Shown: positions 1 through 5,784 of the stretch, piece by piece
How positions within the stretch are numbered: position 1 is the first letter of the stretch
Layout of the letters: each line of letters begins with the position of its first letter
From: Bacillota bacterium
Lineage (GTDB): Bacteria > Bacillota_I > Bacilli_A > Acholeplasmatales > Acholeplasmataceae
DNA: 5,784 nt
Direction of reading: 5' to 3'
Assembly: GCA_030830185.1 (NCBI GenBank)
Contig: JAURNN010000068.1
Coordinates: 1-5,784, forward strand
Notes under the pieces: generated by a model
Told to the model about the DNA's origin: nothing
Seen by the model: the letters and a program-made list of their open reading frames with translations, nothing else
The model's database searches: none
Translations under genes and position numbers: made by a program

Positions 1-1238
1 ACATTGGGCATTGATCTAGCAAACGTTCCACCACCGATGGAAAAAGGTTTATTTTTGTGATCATTTGTATAATCTTGATATACTGATGTTAATGTTTTTA
101 TTAAAGGGCTATTAGGATCATTATAAAGTAACGCTTTGTGATGATCTACTTCAATTTCTGAAGTTGATAAAGTCATTTTTAGTTTACTGATCACATCGTC
201 GAATCTAATACCATGAGGATAACGATAATTTAGACTTATATCATATTTCTCATGTTCAATTCTCATCACACCAATATTATTAGTAGTTGGTCCCATTTCT
301 TCATCTTCATGATACACATCAAGTTTTTTTCCATATAAATCATTTAAGAAATACGTTTCATATAATTTTGTAAATGGTGATTTTTCTTCTTTTATCAAAA
401 ATGCCATTAATAAGTCAATTGCATTCACACCTTCATGAGGTAATGAACCATGTGCACTTTTACCATGAATTGAGCATATGACATGATTGTTGCTGATTTC
501 AACTTTCCCTTTATAGTTGTTTGCTTTTAAATAGGCTTCAAAAAGTTCTTGATATGGTCGATTGGATTTTAAAATCACTTTTGCAAAATCGGGTACCATG
601 TTGTCTCTTGTACCACCCTCAAAAGAAATAATATCAGTATTTTCCATCTTACCTTTGACTTGAATTCTTGAAATACCTTTTTCAGCATAAATCAATGGAA
701 AATCAGCATCAGGAATAAATCCTGATACTGGTACTTCAGGATAAACTTCAAAATAACGATCAACACCTCTCCAGGCTGTTTCTTCGTCATTCCCTAAAAT
801 AAGTTTAATTCGATGTTTGAATTCAATACCTAAGTCTTTTAATATTTTCATTGCATAATAAACAGCCATTGTTGGGCCTTTATCATCACTTGTACCACGT
901 CCATACATTTTTCCGTTATGAATTTCTGCACCATATGGATCATATGTCCAACCATTACCTGCAGGAACAACATCTAAATGACCAATGCTACCAACAAAAG
1001 TTTCCTGTTTTCCAAATTGAATATGCCCAGCATATCCTTCAACATTGACTGTTTCAAATCCATCTTTTTTTGCAAGTTCAAGAAACCATTCAAACGTCTT
1101 TCTAATATCCTCACCAAAAGGTGCCATTTTTCTATTAGGATTGAAAGTTGTTAATTCTGATTTAAATTTAATTAATGTTTGTAAGTCAGAGACGAGTTGT
1201 GTTTTTCTTTTTTCTACTTCTTGCGTGAAATCTATCAT
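1..1238 (-). CDS. pepV: PepV-type M20 family dipeptidase, C-terminus cut by window edge
   Basis: Reading back from ATG at 1238, 412 codons are open to the window edge with no stop. The product looks like a cytoplasmic zinc dipeptidase of peptidase family M20 (PepV type), which hydrolyses dipeptides in peptide scavenging. Visible motifs, in order: GHLDVVPAG with His87 and Asp89 (first metal-binding segment); GRGTSDDKGP with the bridging Asp119; NDEET with Glu152 and Glu153 (general base and metal ligand); PDADFP with Asp177 (metal ligand); SAHGSLPHEG with His263 in the inserted lid-type domain; and GGGTFARSMPN at the edge. PepV proteins are about 470 residues long, so roughly 55 residues, including the last zinc-ligand His, lie outside the window. 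The start is supported by AAGGAG at 1247-1252, eight bases upstream. It has its own promoter and is separated from ssb by a terminator. A related M20 amidohydrolase with another substrate (for example a succinyl-diaminopimelate desuccinylase-like enzyme) is possible, but PepV fits best. Confidence 0.9.
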   Translation of the reverse strand, partial: MIDFTQEVEKRKTQLVSDLQTLIKFKSELTTFNPNRKMAPFGEDIRKTFEWFLELAKKDGFETVNVEGYAGHIQFGKQETFVGSIGHLDVVPAGNGWTYDPYGAEIHNGKMYGRGTSDDKGPTMAVYYAMKILKDLGIEFKHRIKLILGNDEETAWRGVDRYFEVYPEVPVSGFIPDADFPLIYAEKGISRIQVKGKMENTDIISFEGGTRDNMVPDFAKVILKSNRPYQELFEAYLKANNYKGKVEISNNHVICSIHGKSAHGSLPHEGVNAIDLLMAFLIKEEKSPFTKLYETYFLNDLYGKKLDVYHEDEEMGPTTNNIGVMRIEHEKYDISLNYRYPHGIRFDDVISKLKMTLSTSEIEVDHHKALLYNDPNSPLIKTLTSVYQDYTNDHKNKPFSIGGGTFARSMPN

Positions 1239-1254
1239 TTTTTGAGCTCCTTAC

Positions 1255-1267
1255 GCTATATTATAGC
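1255..1267. repeat. Perfect 13-bp palindrome over the dipeptidase -10 box
   Basis: GCTATA-T-TATAGC is a perfect inverted repeat with a one-base centre that covers the whole -10 hexamer. It could be an operator half-site pair, but an AT-rich -10 box is partly self-complementary by nature, so chance is a serious alternative. Confidence 0.45.
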
Positions 1268-1268
1268 A
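1260..1268 (-). promoter_or_regulatory. Extended -10 promoter of the dipeptidase gene
   Basis: The minus strand reads TGCTATAAT, a perfect extended -10 (TG-N-TATAAT), with the hexamer at 1260-1265. At 17-bp spacing the -35 position (1283-1288) reads CTTTTT, a poor match, so the extended -10 probably carries recognition. Transcription would begin near 1253, directly at the AAGGAG ribosome binding site (1247-1252), giving a leader of only about 15 nt. The call rests on motif and position only. Confidence 0.75.
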
Positions 1269-1281
1269 TATTTAAGAGACA

Positions 1282-1308
1282 AAAAAAGGTCTTTCACTCG
1301 CCTTTTTT
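1282..1308 (-). terminator. Intrinsic terminator of ssb, overlapping its stop codon
   Basis: On the minus strand AAAAAAGG (1308-1301) pairs with CCTTTTTT (1289-1282) around an 11-nt loop, and the T-run extends to 1281. The ssb stop codon TGA (1296-1294) lies in the loop, so the upstream arm also encodes the Lys-rich end of the protein. The stem has only two G-C pairs and its descending arm doubles as the U-tract, so it may leak. The plus strand is symmetrical enough to act in the other direction too. Confidence 0.6.
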
Positions 1309-1647
1309 ATCTTTTTTAACGACATCTTCTTTTGCATCTTTAATATAACTTATTCGCTCTGCTATAACTTCCAACATGGTAACATTAGTATCATTAAAGT
1401 CTTTTTTATAAGACTGAACTCGCCCTTTTAATGCTACCATTGTTCCTTTTTGACAATATGATTCAATCATCGTGGAGAGCCCCTCCCAAACACTGCACTT
1501 TAAAAAATCAGTATCATACTGACCATCAACATTTTTAAATGGTCTTTGAACTGCTAAAAATATCGTCGATACTTTCCTTCCATCATCTAATATTCGAGTC
1601 TCTACATCTTGCGTTAATCTTCCGACTAACACCACTTGATTAAGCAT
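1294..1647 (-). CDS. ssb: Short SsbB-like single-stranded DNA-binding protein without acidic tip
   Basis: A 117-residue single-stranded DNA-binding protein made almost entirely of the OB-fold domain (residues 1 to about 103). It opens with MLNQVVLVGRLTQD, the classic bacterial SSB start. It continues with AVQRPFKN (Phe37), DFLKCSVWEG (Phe48, Trp54, matching the base-stacking aromatics of the family), YCQKG (residues 64-68) and LKGRVQSY. The end is basic, KKDKKGE. The Gly/Gln-rich linker and acidic DDDIPF-type tip through which housekeeping SSBs recruit repair and replication proteins are absent. Length and architecture resemble the short Bacillus SsbB, used in DNA uptake, rather than the SSB normally found between rpsF and rpsR. 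The latter arrangement is not present here. The start is supported by AAAGGAG at 1654-1660. The gene stands alone with its own promoter and terminator. A competence role is inference; it could also be the organism's general SSB. Confidence 0.93.
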   Translation of the reverse strand: MLNQVVLVGRLTQDVETRILDDGRKVSTIFLAVQRPFKNVDGQYDTDFLKCSVWEGLSTMIESYCQKGTMVALKGRVQSYKKDFNDTNVTMLEVIAERISYIKDAKEDVVKKDKKGE

Positions 1648-1670
1648 ACACTTCTCCTTTTTTTATACGC

Positions 1671-1699
1671 ATTATAAAGTTAATTTTTTAAGTCGTCAA
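1671..1699 (-). promoter_or_regulatory. Near-consensus sigma-A promoter of ssb
   Basis: The minus strand carries TTGACG (-35, 1699-1694), a 17-bp AT-rich spacer and TATAAT (-10, 1676-1671). The -35 differs from TTGACA by one base and the -10 and spacing are ideal. The start site would be near 1664, giving a leader of about 17 nt that holds the ribosome binding site. This is the strongest promoter-like sequence in the window and implies substantial, housekeeping-type expression of ssb unless a repressor acts on it. Confidence 0.85.
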
Positions 1700-1710
1700 A
1701 TTGAAATTTG
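1697..1710. repeat. 14-bp inverted repeat touching the ssb -35 box
   Basis: CAAATT-GA-AATTTG is a perfect inverted repeat whose first three bases are shared with the ssb -35 hexamer (1694-1699). Its position would suit a repressor or activator site. It is short and very AT-rich, so it may also be chance. Confidence 0.45.
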
Positions 1711-1743
1711 AATTCTAAATCTTACTTGTAATAAGTATTTAAT

Positions 1744-1779
1744 AAAAAAAACAATTCATTTTTTAAAATAGAATTGTTT
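1744..1779 (-). terminator. Intrinsic terminator ending the deoC-deoD-M16 gene run
   Basis: On the minus strand AAACAATTC (1779-1771) pairs perfectly with GAATTGTTT (1757-1749), a 9-bp stem whose loop can pair further (ATTT with AAAT). An uninterrupted run of eight T follows at 1751-1744. It begins 45 nt after the stop codon of the YmfH-like gene. The intergenic stretch 1648-1824 otherwise holds the ssb promoter, the inverted repeat beside it, and about 35 bases (1711-1743) in which I see nothing definite. Confidence 0.85.
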
Positions 1780-1824
1780 AAATCATAAAACGATTGTTTA
1801 TATAGATAATTCAGTGAATTTAGA

Positions 1825-3093
1825 CTATTTTTTTTTAGCAATTAAACTTGAAATAGGATATTCCCTTAGCTGATTCCCATGATTGCATACATCATCGTAA
1901 TTGACATCATTGATTGCATCCATGATTTGAAACATATCAATCCCTTTAAAGTGAGCTTTTAAATATTGAAACATCTTATTTTCATGTTGATCTAAAGATA
2001 AAATTTGTGAGGCATTTACTGTCTTTTTTAATCTGTTGAATGTTTTTGTATCGATATACTTTTTTACATCTTGATTGAATATGAATTCGATATCTTTGAG
2101 TACCAATTCAGGATATTCAGTTGGCACTTGAATCACTAGGTGATCTGCACCTTTAACATGCGTAATTTGATATTGGACTGCTTGATGTATGATGTCTTGA
2201 TCAATCCATTGTTGATGAATATCTGAGGCATCACCAATTATCGTATGAAGTGCGATATAAATACTATGCTTCATTTTATGAAATAATAATTCATCATCTA
2301 GAGATGGTAATTTAATACCAATCAACAATCTTGAAATAGCCATTTCTTTAGTGACGACATCTCTTTCTTTGACAACATGAAAAGACTCAATTGATGTGTT
2401 AAATAGTAAATGATTTGTCGTTTTTGTGCGTTTCTTTTCCAGTTGTATGATGTATTTTTCTAATGCAATTAAGTCGATATTTCCCGATAAAATTAATAAT
2501 TTATGTTCATCTTGATATATGTAGTTATGAATCCAATGTAAGGTTTCTTTATTGATATGCGAAATAGATTCAATAGACCCTAAAATATCTGCTTTGATTG
2601 GATGACTTTCAAACATATTTTCATATAATCGTTGATATAATGACGTCATCATATCATCCTGATCCATATTAATTTCTTCATTAATGATTTTTCGTTCACT
2701 TGCTATATTTTTATTAGTGAAATAAGACGTATCTAAAGTTTCAAATAATAGATCAAGACCTTCAAAAATATTTTTGGTTGCACTAAAAAAATATGTTGTT
2801 GTGTCATATGACGTCATTGCATTTGGATCAAGCCCTAATTTCACAAATTTAGAAAACATGTCACCTTCTTTTGAAGCATAGATTTTATGTTCAAAAAAAT
2901 GAGCAGATCCAAAGGGTAGTGAATATTCTTTTTCGCCATCATTAAACGATATGTGACACGCTCCAAATGGTAGTGCAATGGCTGCATAAGTTGTTTTCAC
3001 ATCCAATTTTGGTAGTGCAATAATCGTGAGTCCACTTGATAATTTGTGAGTATATACATGTTCATCATAATGCTTAACATAGTGATGCGTCAT
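1825..3093 (-). CDS. YmfH-like M16 family zinc peptidase, catalytic partner
   Basis: A 422-residue peptidase of family M16 (insulinase / mitochondrial processing peptidase clan), close to the usual length of Bacillus YmfH-type proteins. The inverted zinc motif HFFEH is intact (His65, Glu68, His69). The third ligand is probably Glu140 in the segment ERKIINEEI (residues 133-141), and PNAMTSYDTT (90-99) is the typical substrate-edge stretch. In the C-terminal half, the place of the Arg/Tyr substrate-binding pair (GDASDIHQQW and following) has neither residue. The protein is therefore likely to need a partner supplying it. No signal peptide or membrane segment is seen, so it should be cytoplasmic. 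Its ATG overlaps the stop of the preceding M16 gene (ATGA), with AGGTGA upstream, indicating translational coupling. It ends in a nine-A run coding KKK before TAG. The substrate is unknown. The family assignment is firm; the YmfH orthology is likely. Confidence 0.93.
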   Translation of the reverse strand: MTHHYVKHYDEHVYTHKLSSGLTIIALPKLDVKTTYAAIALPFGACHISFNDGEKEYSLPFGSAHFFEHKIYASKEGDMFSKFVKLGLDPNAMTSYDTTTYFFSATKNIFEGLDLLFETLDTSYFTNKNIASERKIINEEINMDQDDMMTSLYQRLYENMFESHPIKADILGSIESISHINKETLHWIHNYIYQDEHKLLILSGNIDLIALEKYIIQLEKKRTKTTNHLLFNTSIESFHVVKERDVVTKEMAISRLLIGIKLPSLDDELLFHKMKHSIYIALHTIIGDASDIHQQWIDQDIIHQAVQYQITHVKGADHLVIQVPTEYPELVLKDIEFIFNQDVKKYIDTKTFNRLKKTVNASQILSLDQHENKMFQYLKAHFKGIDMFQIMDAINDVNYDDVCNHGNQLREYPISSLIAKKK

Positions 3094-4295
3094 TGTGTTT
3101 CACCTACAACTTGATGTGTGACTATTAGTGTCATATGATTCGCAATCCATTTGATATCTTCTTTTGTAACACCTTCAATTTGTTTGAGTCGCGCTTCTAA
3201 GTCGTACTGTTCCTGATAAATATGATTTCGATAAGCTCTTTGAATATATACACTTTGACGATCTAAACTTGTTTGAATTTGATGAATCATAAAATCTTTT
3301 GTTTGAACAAGTTCATCATCAGAGATTTCATGGTTTTTTAAGTGTTCTAATACGTTATAAATTGATGTTTTAGTTTCTTCTAAACGTGTCATATCTACAC
3401 CGGTAGAAATACTTAAAAGACCTTGATTTGAGTTCAAATATGAATAGATTGAGTAACACAATCCTCTTTTTTCTCTTATTTCATGAAATAAACGACTGCT
3501 TGCATGACCCCCTAATAACTCATTAAAAATTTGTAATGACGTCATTTTAGGATCTTTGTAGGTAATATTTGTCATATATCCTAGATGGAGAATTGCTTGA
3601 TTAATTGGCATTTTGAGTTGAATATTTTCTTCTTTGTGATAAGGATACGTATTAAAAATTGGTTTGATCATGCCTTTTTCATAGTGTTCAAAAGCGTTTT
3701 TTATTTTTTTTATATCTGTATCAGGAAAATTACCTGAAGCAAAACTAATGACATTAGATGTTTTAAAGACATGTTCATAATAATTTTTAACATCGACTAA
3801 AGTTGCTTTTTTAAGTAATTCAATTTTTTCATCAAGTGAATAAATATCTAATATTTTTTTTTGAAGCACTTCTTCATATAAATAATCAATATAACTTTGC
3901 TTGTCATCCTTAATCAATTCATATTGATGAATAAGGCGAGATTTCTCTTCAGTGAATCGTTTTTCATCTTTAATTTCTGCATGAAATAGCATATTTCTTA
4001 TAAAGTCTATGACATCATTTAATAACTGTGTATCCAGTACTAATTGAGGTTGAATCATTTTAGCTCTTAAATGATGAACTAAATAATTCCCTTCTAACGT
4101 TGTGTATAACGATACTTTTAGTCCATACATGTCTTCAAGAGCAATACTTATTTCTTTTCTTGTTAAAAAAGAAGGATGCGATGCTTTTAAATATTGATCT
4201 AATAAGATGGAAAAAACATCCATTTCTTTTTGAAATAGATGTCCTATCGATATGTGGATGATATACGATTTAAAATGATCTTTTAAAATAATCAT
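3090..4295 (-). CDS. YmfF-like M16 family protein lacking the zinc site
   Basis: A 401-residue M16-fold protein with no HxxEH anywhere; its N-terminal half has only isolated histidines, so it should not bind catalytic zinc. It keeps LEDMYGLKVSLYTT (residues 53-66), typical of YmfF-type proteins. It also keeps the C-terminal-domain motif LLGGHASSRLFHEIREKRGL (260-279) followed by CY. Arg274 and Tyr281, seven residues apart, match the Arg/Tyr substrate-binding pair of M16 enzymes. This is the expected complement of the downstream gene product, so a heterodimer of one zinc-bearing and one Arg/Tyr-bearing subunit is the natural reading, as in mitochondrial processing peptidase. Its ATG shares one base with the deoD stop (TAATG) and no good Shine-Dalgarno is visible, so translation probably relies on reinitiation by ribosomes finishing deoD. 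The next gene overlaps its stop by four bases. It is somewhat shorter than the roughly 425 residues of Bacillus YmfF. The substrate is unknown. Confidence 0.9.
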   Translation of the reverse strand: MIILKDHFKSYIIHISIGHLFQKEMDVFSILLDQYLKASHPSFLTRKEISIALEDMYGLKVSLYTTLEGNYLVHHLRAKMIQPQLVLDTQLLNDVIDFIRNMLFHAEIKDEKRFTEEKSRLIHQYELIKDDKQSYIDYLYEEVLQKKILDIYSLDEKIELLKKATLVDVKNYYEHVFKTSNVISFASGNFPDTDIKKIKNAFEHYEKGMIKPIFNTYPYHKEENIQLKMPINQAILHLGYMTNITYKDPKMTSLQIFNELLGGHASSRLFHEIREKRGLCYSIYSYLNSNQGLLSISTGVDMTRLEETKTSIYNVLEHLKNHEISDDELVQTKDFMIHQIQTSLDRQSVYIQRAYRNHIYQEQYDLEARLKQIEGVTKEDIKWIANHMTLIVTHQVVGETQ

Positions 4296-4999
4296 TAAAT
4301 GCTATTTAAAGCGATTTCCATCATATTAGTAAATGCTTTCTCTCTTTGTTCTGATGTTGTTTCTTCATGATTCACTAATGAATCTGAGACTGTTAACAAA
4401 CACGCTGCTTTTCTATTTAAAGCTTTTGCATTTGCAAATAATGCAAATGACTCCATTTCGACTGCAATCGTGTGATGTTTTTTATAAATATCAACATAAG
4501 CTTGATGATCTAAGCGATAAAAAACATCTGAAGAGTGAATGATACCCTCTTTTAAAGGTTTATTTAGTTTTATTGCAGCGCGTTTGATTCGATTATTTAG
4601 TGTTTTAGAAGCTGATAAGACGTGACGATTGGAAATACCCATTGTTTTTGCAAAGCTAGATTCTGAAAATGCTTGAGAAACAAGCAAAACATCAAATAAT
4701 TTGAGATCTTTATCATATGCACCGCATGAACCAATACGTATGATATTTTCTACATCATAAAACTTAAATAATTCATATGAATAAATTCCAATTGAAGGCA
4801 TCCCCATACCAGAACCCATGACAGTTACTTTTTTTCCTTTATACGTCCCAGTATATGCAAGCATATTTCTTACTTGATTGACAAGTTTTACATCTTTTAA
4901 AAATGTTTCTGCAATGAATTTTGCTCGTAATGGATCTCCAGGCATTAAAACAGTTTTTGCAATATCTTCAATGTTTGAACTAATATGAGGTGTTGGCAT
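4295..4999 (-). CDS. deoD: Purine nucleoside phosphorylase, DeoD type
   Basis: A 234-residue phosphorylase of the hexameric DeoD type, the usual length for the family. It splits purine (deoxy)nucleosides with phosphate into free base and (deoxy)ribose-1-phosphate in nucleoside salvage, in the cytoplasm. Counting from MPTPHISSN, the active-site set is complete. His5 reaches the neighbouring subunit's site. Gly21 and Arg25 (MPGDPLRAK), Arg44 (VRNML) and Arg88 (IIRIGSCGA) bind phosphate. Glu181-Met182-Glu183 (VEMES) binds the ribose. Asp206 (VSDS) is the general acid with Arg219 (EQRE). I chose ATG 4999 over an in-frame TTG at 5020. AAGGAG at 5007-5012 is correctly spaced for 4999 but would lie inside the longer version, and MPTPHI matches the known DeoD N-terminus. 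The start lies 20 nt inside deoC and the stop overlaps the next gene by one base, so the gene sits in a translationally coupled run. Confidence 0.97.
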   Translation of the reverse strand: MPTPHISSNIEDIAKTVLMPGDPLRAKFIAETFLKDVKLVNQVRNMLAYTGTYKGKKVTVMGSGMGMPSIGIYSYELFKFYDVENIIRIGSCGAYDKDLKLFDVLLVSQAFSESSFAKTMGISNRHVLSASKTLNNRIKRAAIKLNKPLKEGIIHSSDVFYRLDHQAYVDIYKKHHTIAVEMESFALFANAKALNRKAACLLTVSDSLVNHEETTSEQREKAFTNMMEIALNSI

Positions 5000-5654
5000 G
5001 TTGACTCTCCTTATTTTCAATAATTGATACGCCTTTAGAAGTACCTAATCTTGTGGCACCTGCGCGAATCATCTTGAGCGCATCTTCTTTGTTTTTAATA
5101 CCACCTGAAGCTTTAACCTCTAAAGCATCACCAACAGTCTGTTTCATTAATGCGACATGTTCTACAGTCGCTCCTGCCGTTCCAAAGCCTGTTGACGTTT
5201 TTACAAAATGAGCACCTGCTTCTTTAGCACAAAGGCAAGCAAAGATAATTTCTTCATCGCTTAAATAGCAAGTTTCAAGAATCACTTTCACACATCTTCC
5301 AGCCGCAGCATTCACAACGGACTGAATATCTTCGATGGCTTTCAACTTATTTCTAGATTGAACATACGTTAAATTTAAAACCATATCAATTTCATTTGCA
5401 CCATCTAAAATCGCTTGTTTCGTTTCAGCAATTTTAGCCTCTTTTGTATGACTGCCATGAGGAAATCCAACGACTGTGCATGTTAAGATGTTTGTATGTT
5501 TCAGTTTCTCAGAAACATAGGAGACAAAATGAGAGTTGATACATAAACTTTTGAATTGATACGTAATTCCTTCTTCAATAAGTTGATCAATATCCTCAAA
5601 ACTCACTGTTGAACCTAGTTTTGTATGATCAATGAAGTGATTGAGTGCATCCAT
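4980..5654 (-). CDS. deoC: Deoxyribose-phosphate aldolase
   Basis: A 224-residue class I aldolase with a TIM-barrel fold. It cleaves 2-deoxyribose-5-phosphate into glyceraldehyde-3-phosphate and acetaldehyde, letting the sugar of deoxynucleosides enter glycolysis. It begins with DHTKL (residues 9-13). It carries Asp90 in EIDMVLN, the Schiff-base Lys152 in VKTSTGFG, and the activating Lys181 in VKASGGI, matching the catalytic Asp/Lys/Lys set of the family. VVGFPHG (61-67) is also characteristic. The length is typical of the short bacterial form. The C-terminus is TSY; a terminal Tyr takes part in catalysis in the E. coli enzyme, and this tail lies in the 20-nt overlap with deoD. The ATG comes one base after the upstream stop, with AAAAGGAA as ribosome binding site about eight bases before it. 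It is first of the recognisable deo genes here; the promoter must lie beyond the window. Confidence 0.97.
   Translation of the reverse strand: MDALNHFIDHTKLGSTVSFEDIDQLIEEGITYQFKSLCINSHFVSYVSEKLKHTNILTCTVVGFPHGSHTKEAKIAETKQAILDGANEIDMVLNLTYVQSRNKLKAIEDIQSVVNAAAGRCVKVILETCYLSDEEIIFACLCAKEAGAHFVKTSTGFGTAGATVEHVALMKQTVGDALEVKASGGIKNKEDALKMIRAGATRLGTSKGVSIIENKESQHANTSY
5007..5012 (-). promoter_or_regulatory. Ribosome binding site of deoD, inside deoC
   Basis: AAGGAG on the minus strand lies seven bases upstream of ATG 4999 and sets the deoD start. The same six bases are the Lys-Glu codons of deoC, 10 to 11 codons before its stop. Confidence 0.85.
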
Positions 5655-5655
5655 A

Positions 5656-5784
5656 TTATGATTCCTTTTCTAAAAGTTTTGAACTTCGTATTGAATAAAA
5701 CGTAGAATCGATATCTTTGATCGTAGCTTTTTTCAAAATTTTATAAAATTTTGGAACATGTTTTTTAAGTAAAACATTCGTTCC
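5656..5784 (-). CDS. C-terminal end of an unrecognised protein upstream of deoC
   Basis: An open frame enters from the window edge and runs 42 codons to TAA at 5658-5656, one base before the deoC ATG. The tail is Lys-rich and looks helical (LLKKHVPKFYKILKK, then ATIKDIDSTFYSIRS). The other two minus-strand frames are not needed to explain the sequence. The tight junction and the overlapping style of the rest of the run support a real co-transcribed gene. The tail does not resemble the end of phosphopentomutase, pyrimidine nucleoside phosphorylase or cytidine deaminase as far as I can tell, and I do not assign a function. Confidence 0.6.
   Translation of the reverse strand, partial: GTNVLLKKHVPKFYKILKKATIKDIDSTFYSIRSSKLLEKES

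Noticed and set aside
851..1048. Plus-strand open frame of 65 codons
   Set aside because: It lies opposite the dipeptidase gene over its metal-binding motifs. Its His/Gln-rich translation is typical of antisense reading of AT-rich code, and it has no ribosome binding site.
1045..1245. Plus-strand open frame of 66 codons
   Set aside because: It is antisense to the N-terminal part of the dipeptidase, with no family resemblance and no start signals.
1711..1743. Small imperfect inverted repeats (such as TACTT/AAGTA near 1724-1738) as an operator or small RNA
   Set aside because: Five-base arms in AT-rich sequence are expected by chance, and no promoter is paired with them.
1828..1836. Nine-base homopolymer at the end of the YmfH-like gene as a programmed frameshift site
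   Set aside because: It lies directly before the stop codon, and slipping would add little sequence of note. It reads simply as Lys-Lys-Lys.
4333..4542. Plus-strand open frame of 69 codons
   Set aside because: It is entirely antisense to deoD, a well-conserved gene, and has no upstream ribosome binding site.
5000..5020. Longer deoD starting at TTG 5020
   Set aside because: It would add seven residues encoded by the Shine-Dalgarno itself. ATG 4999 has the correct spacing and gives the conserved MPTPHI start.
1..5784. CRISPR arrays, tRNA or rRNA genes, insertion sequences, riboswitches, phage or defence genes
   Set aside because: I found no regularly spaced repeats, cloverleaf signatures, transposase motifs or long structured leaders. 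Nearly all the sequence is accounted for by seven minus-strand genes and their signals.

Overview
The window is AT-rich (roughly one-third G+C) bacterial DNA in which every supportable gene lies on the minus strand, so transcription runs from high to low coordinates. TGG codes for Trp, and TGA is used as a stop (ssb and the inactive M16 gene), so the standard bacterial code applies. Together with the Bacillota-type YmfF/YmfH pair, PepV-type dipeptidase and SsbB-like protein, this suggests a low-GC Bacillota or a code-11 mollicute (Acholeplasma/Izemoplasma-like). That placement is inference from style, not from a marker gene.

Layout in order of transcription. (1) 5784-5656: the last 42 codons of an unrecognised gene. 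(2) 5654-4980 deoC (deoxyribose-phosphate aldolase), one base after that stop. (3) 4999-4295 deoD (purine nucleoside phosphorylase), overlapping deoC by 20 nt. (4) 4295-3090, a YmfF-like M16 protein without the zinc motif, joined by TAATG. (5) 3093-1825, a YmfH-like M16 peptidase with an intact HxxEH, joined by ATGA. A clear intrinsic terminator at 1744-1779 ends this tightly coupled run. (6) 1647-1294, a short SSB with its own near-consensus promoter and its own terminator hairpin overlapping the stop codon. (7) 1238 to beyond base 1, a PepV-type M20 dipeptidase with an extended -10 promoter, truncated by the window edge.

Working together: DeoD phosphorolyses purine (deoxy)nucleosides to free base and (deoxy)ribose-1-phosphate. 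DeoC cleaves deoxyribose-5-phosphate to glyceraldehyde-3-phosphate and acetaldehyde. The mutase that would link them (DeoB) is not visible here. The two M16 proteins carry complementary halves of the family's conserved motifs and probably act as a heterodimer; their link to the deo genes is positional only. PepV would hydrolyse dipeptides. Overall this is a compact housekeeping and scavenging region. I see no mobile element, CRISPR array, tRNA, rRNA or convincing novel system. The points worth a second look are the overlapping deoC/deoD coding, the deo-M16 linkage, the tail-less SSB and the palindromes placed on two promoters.
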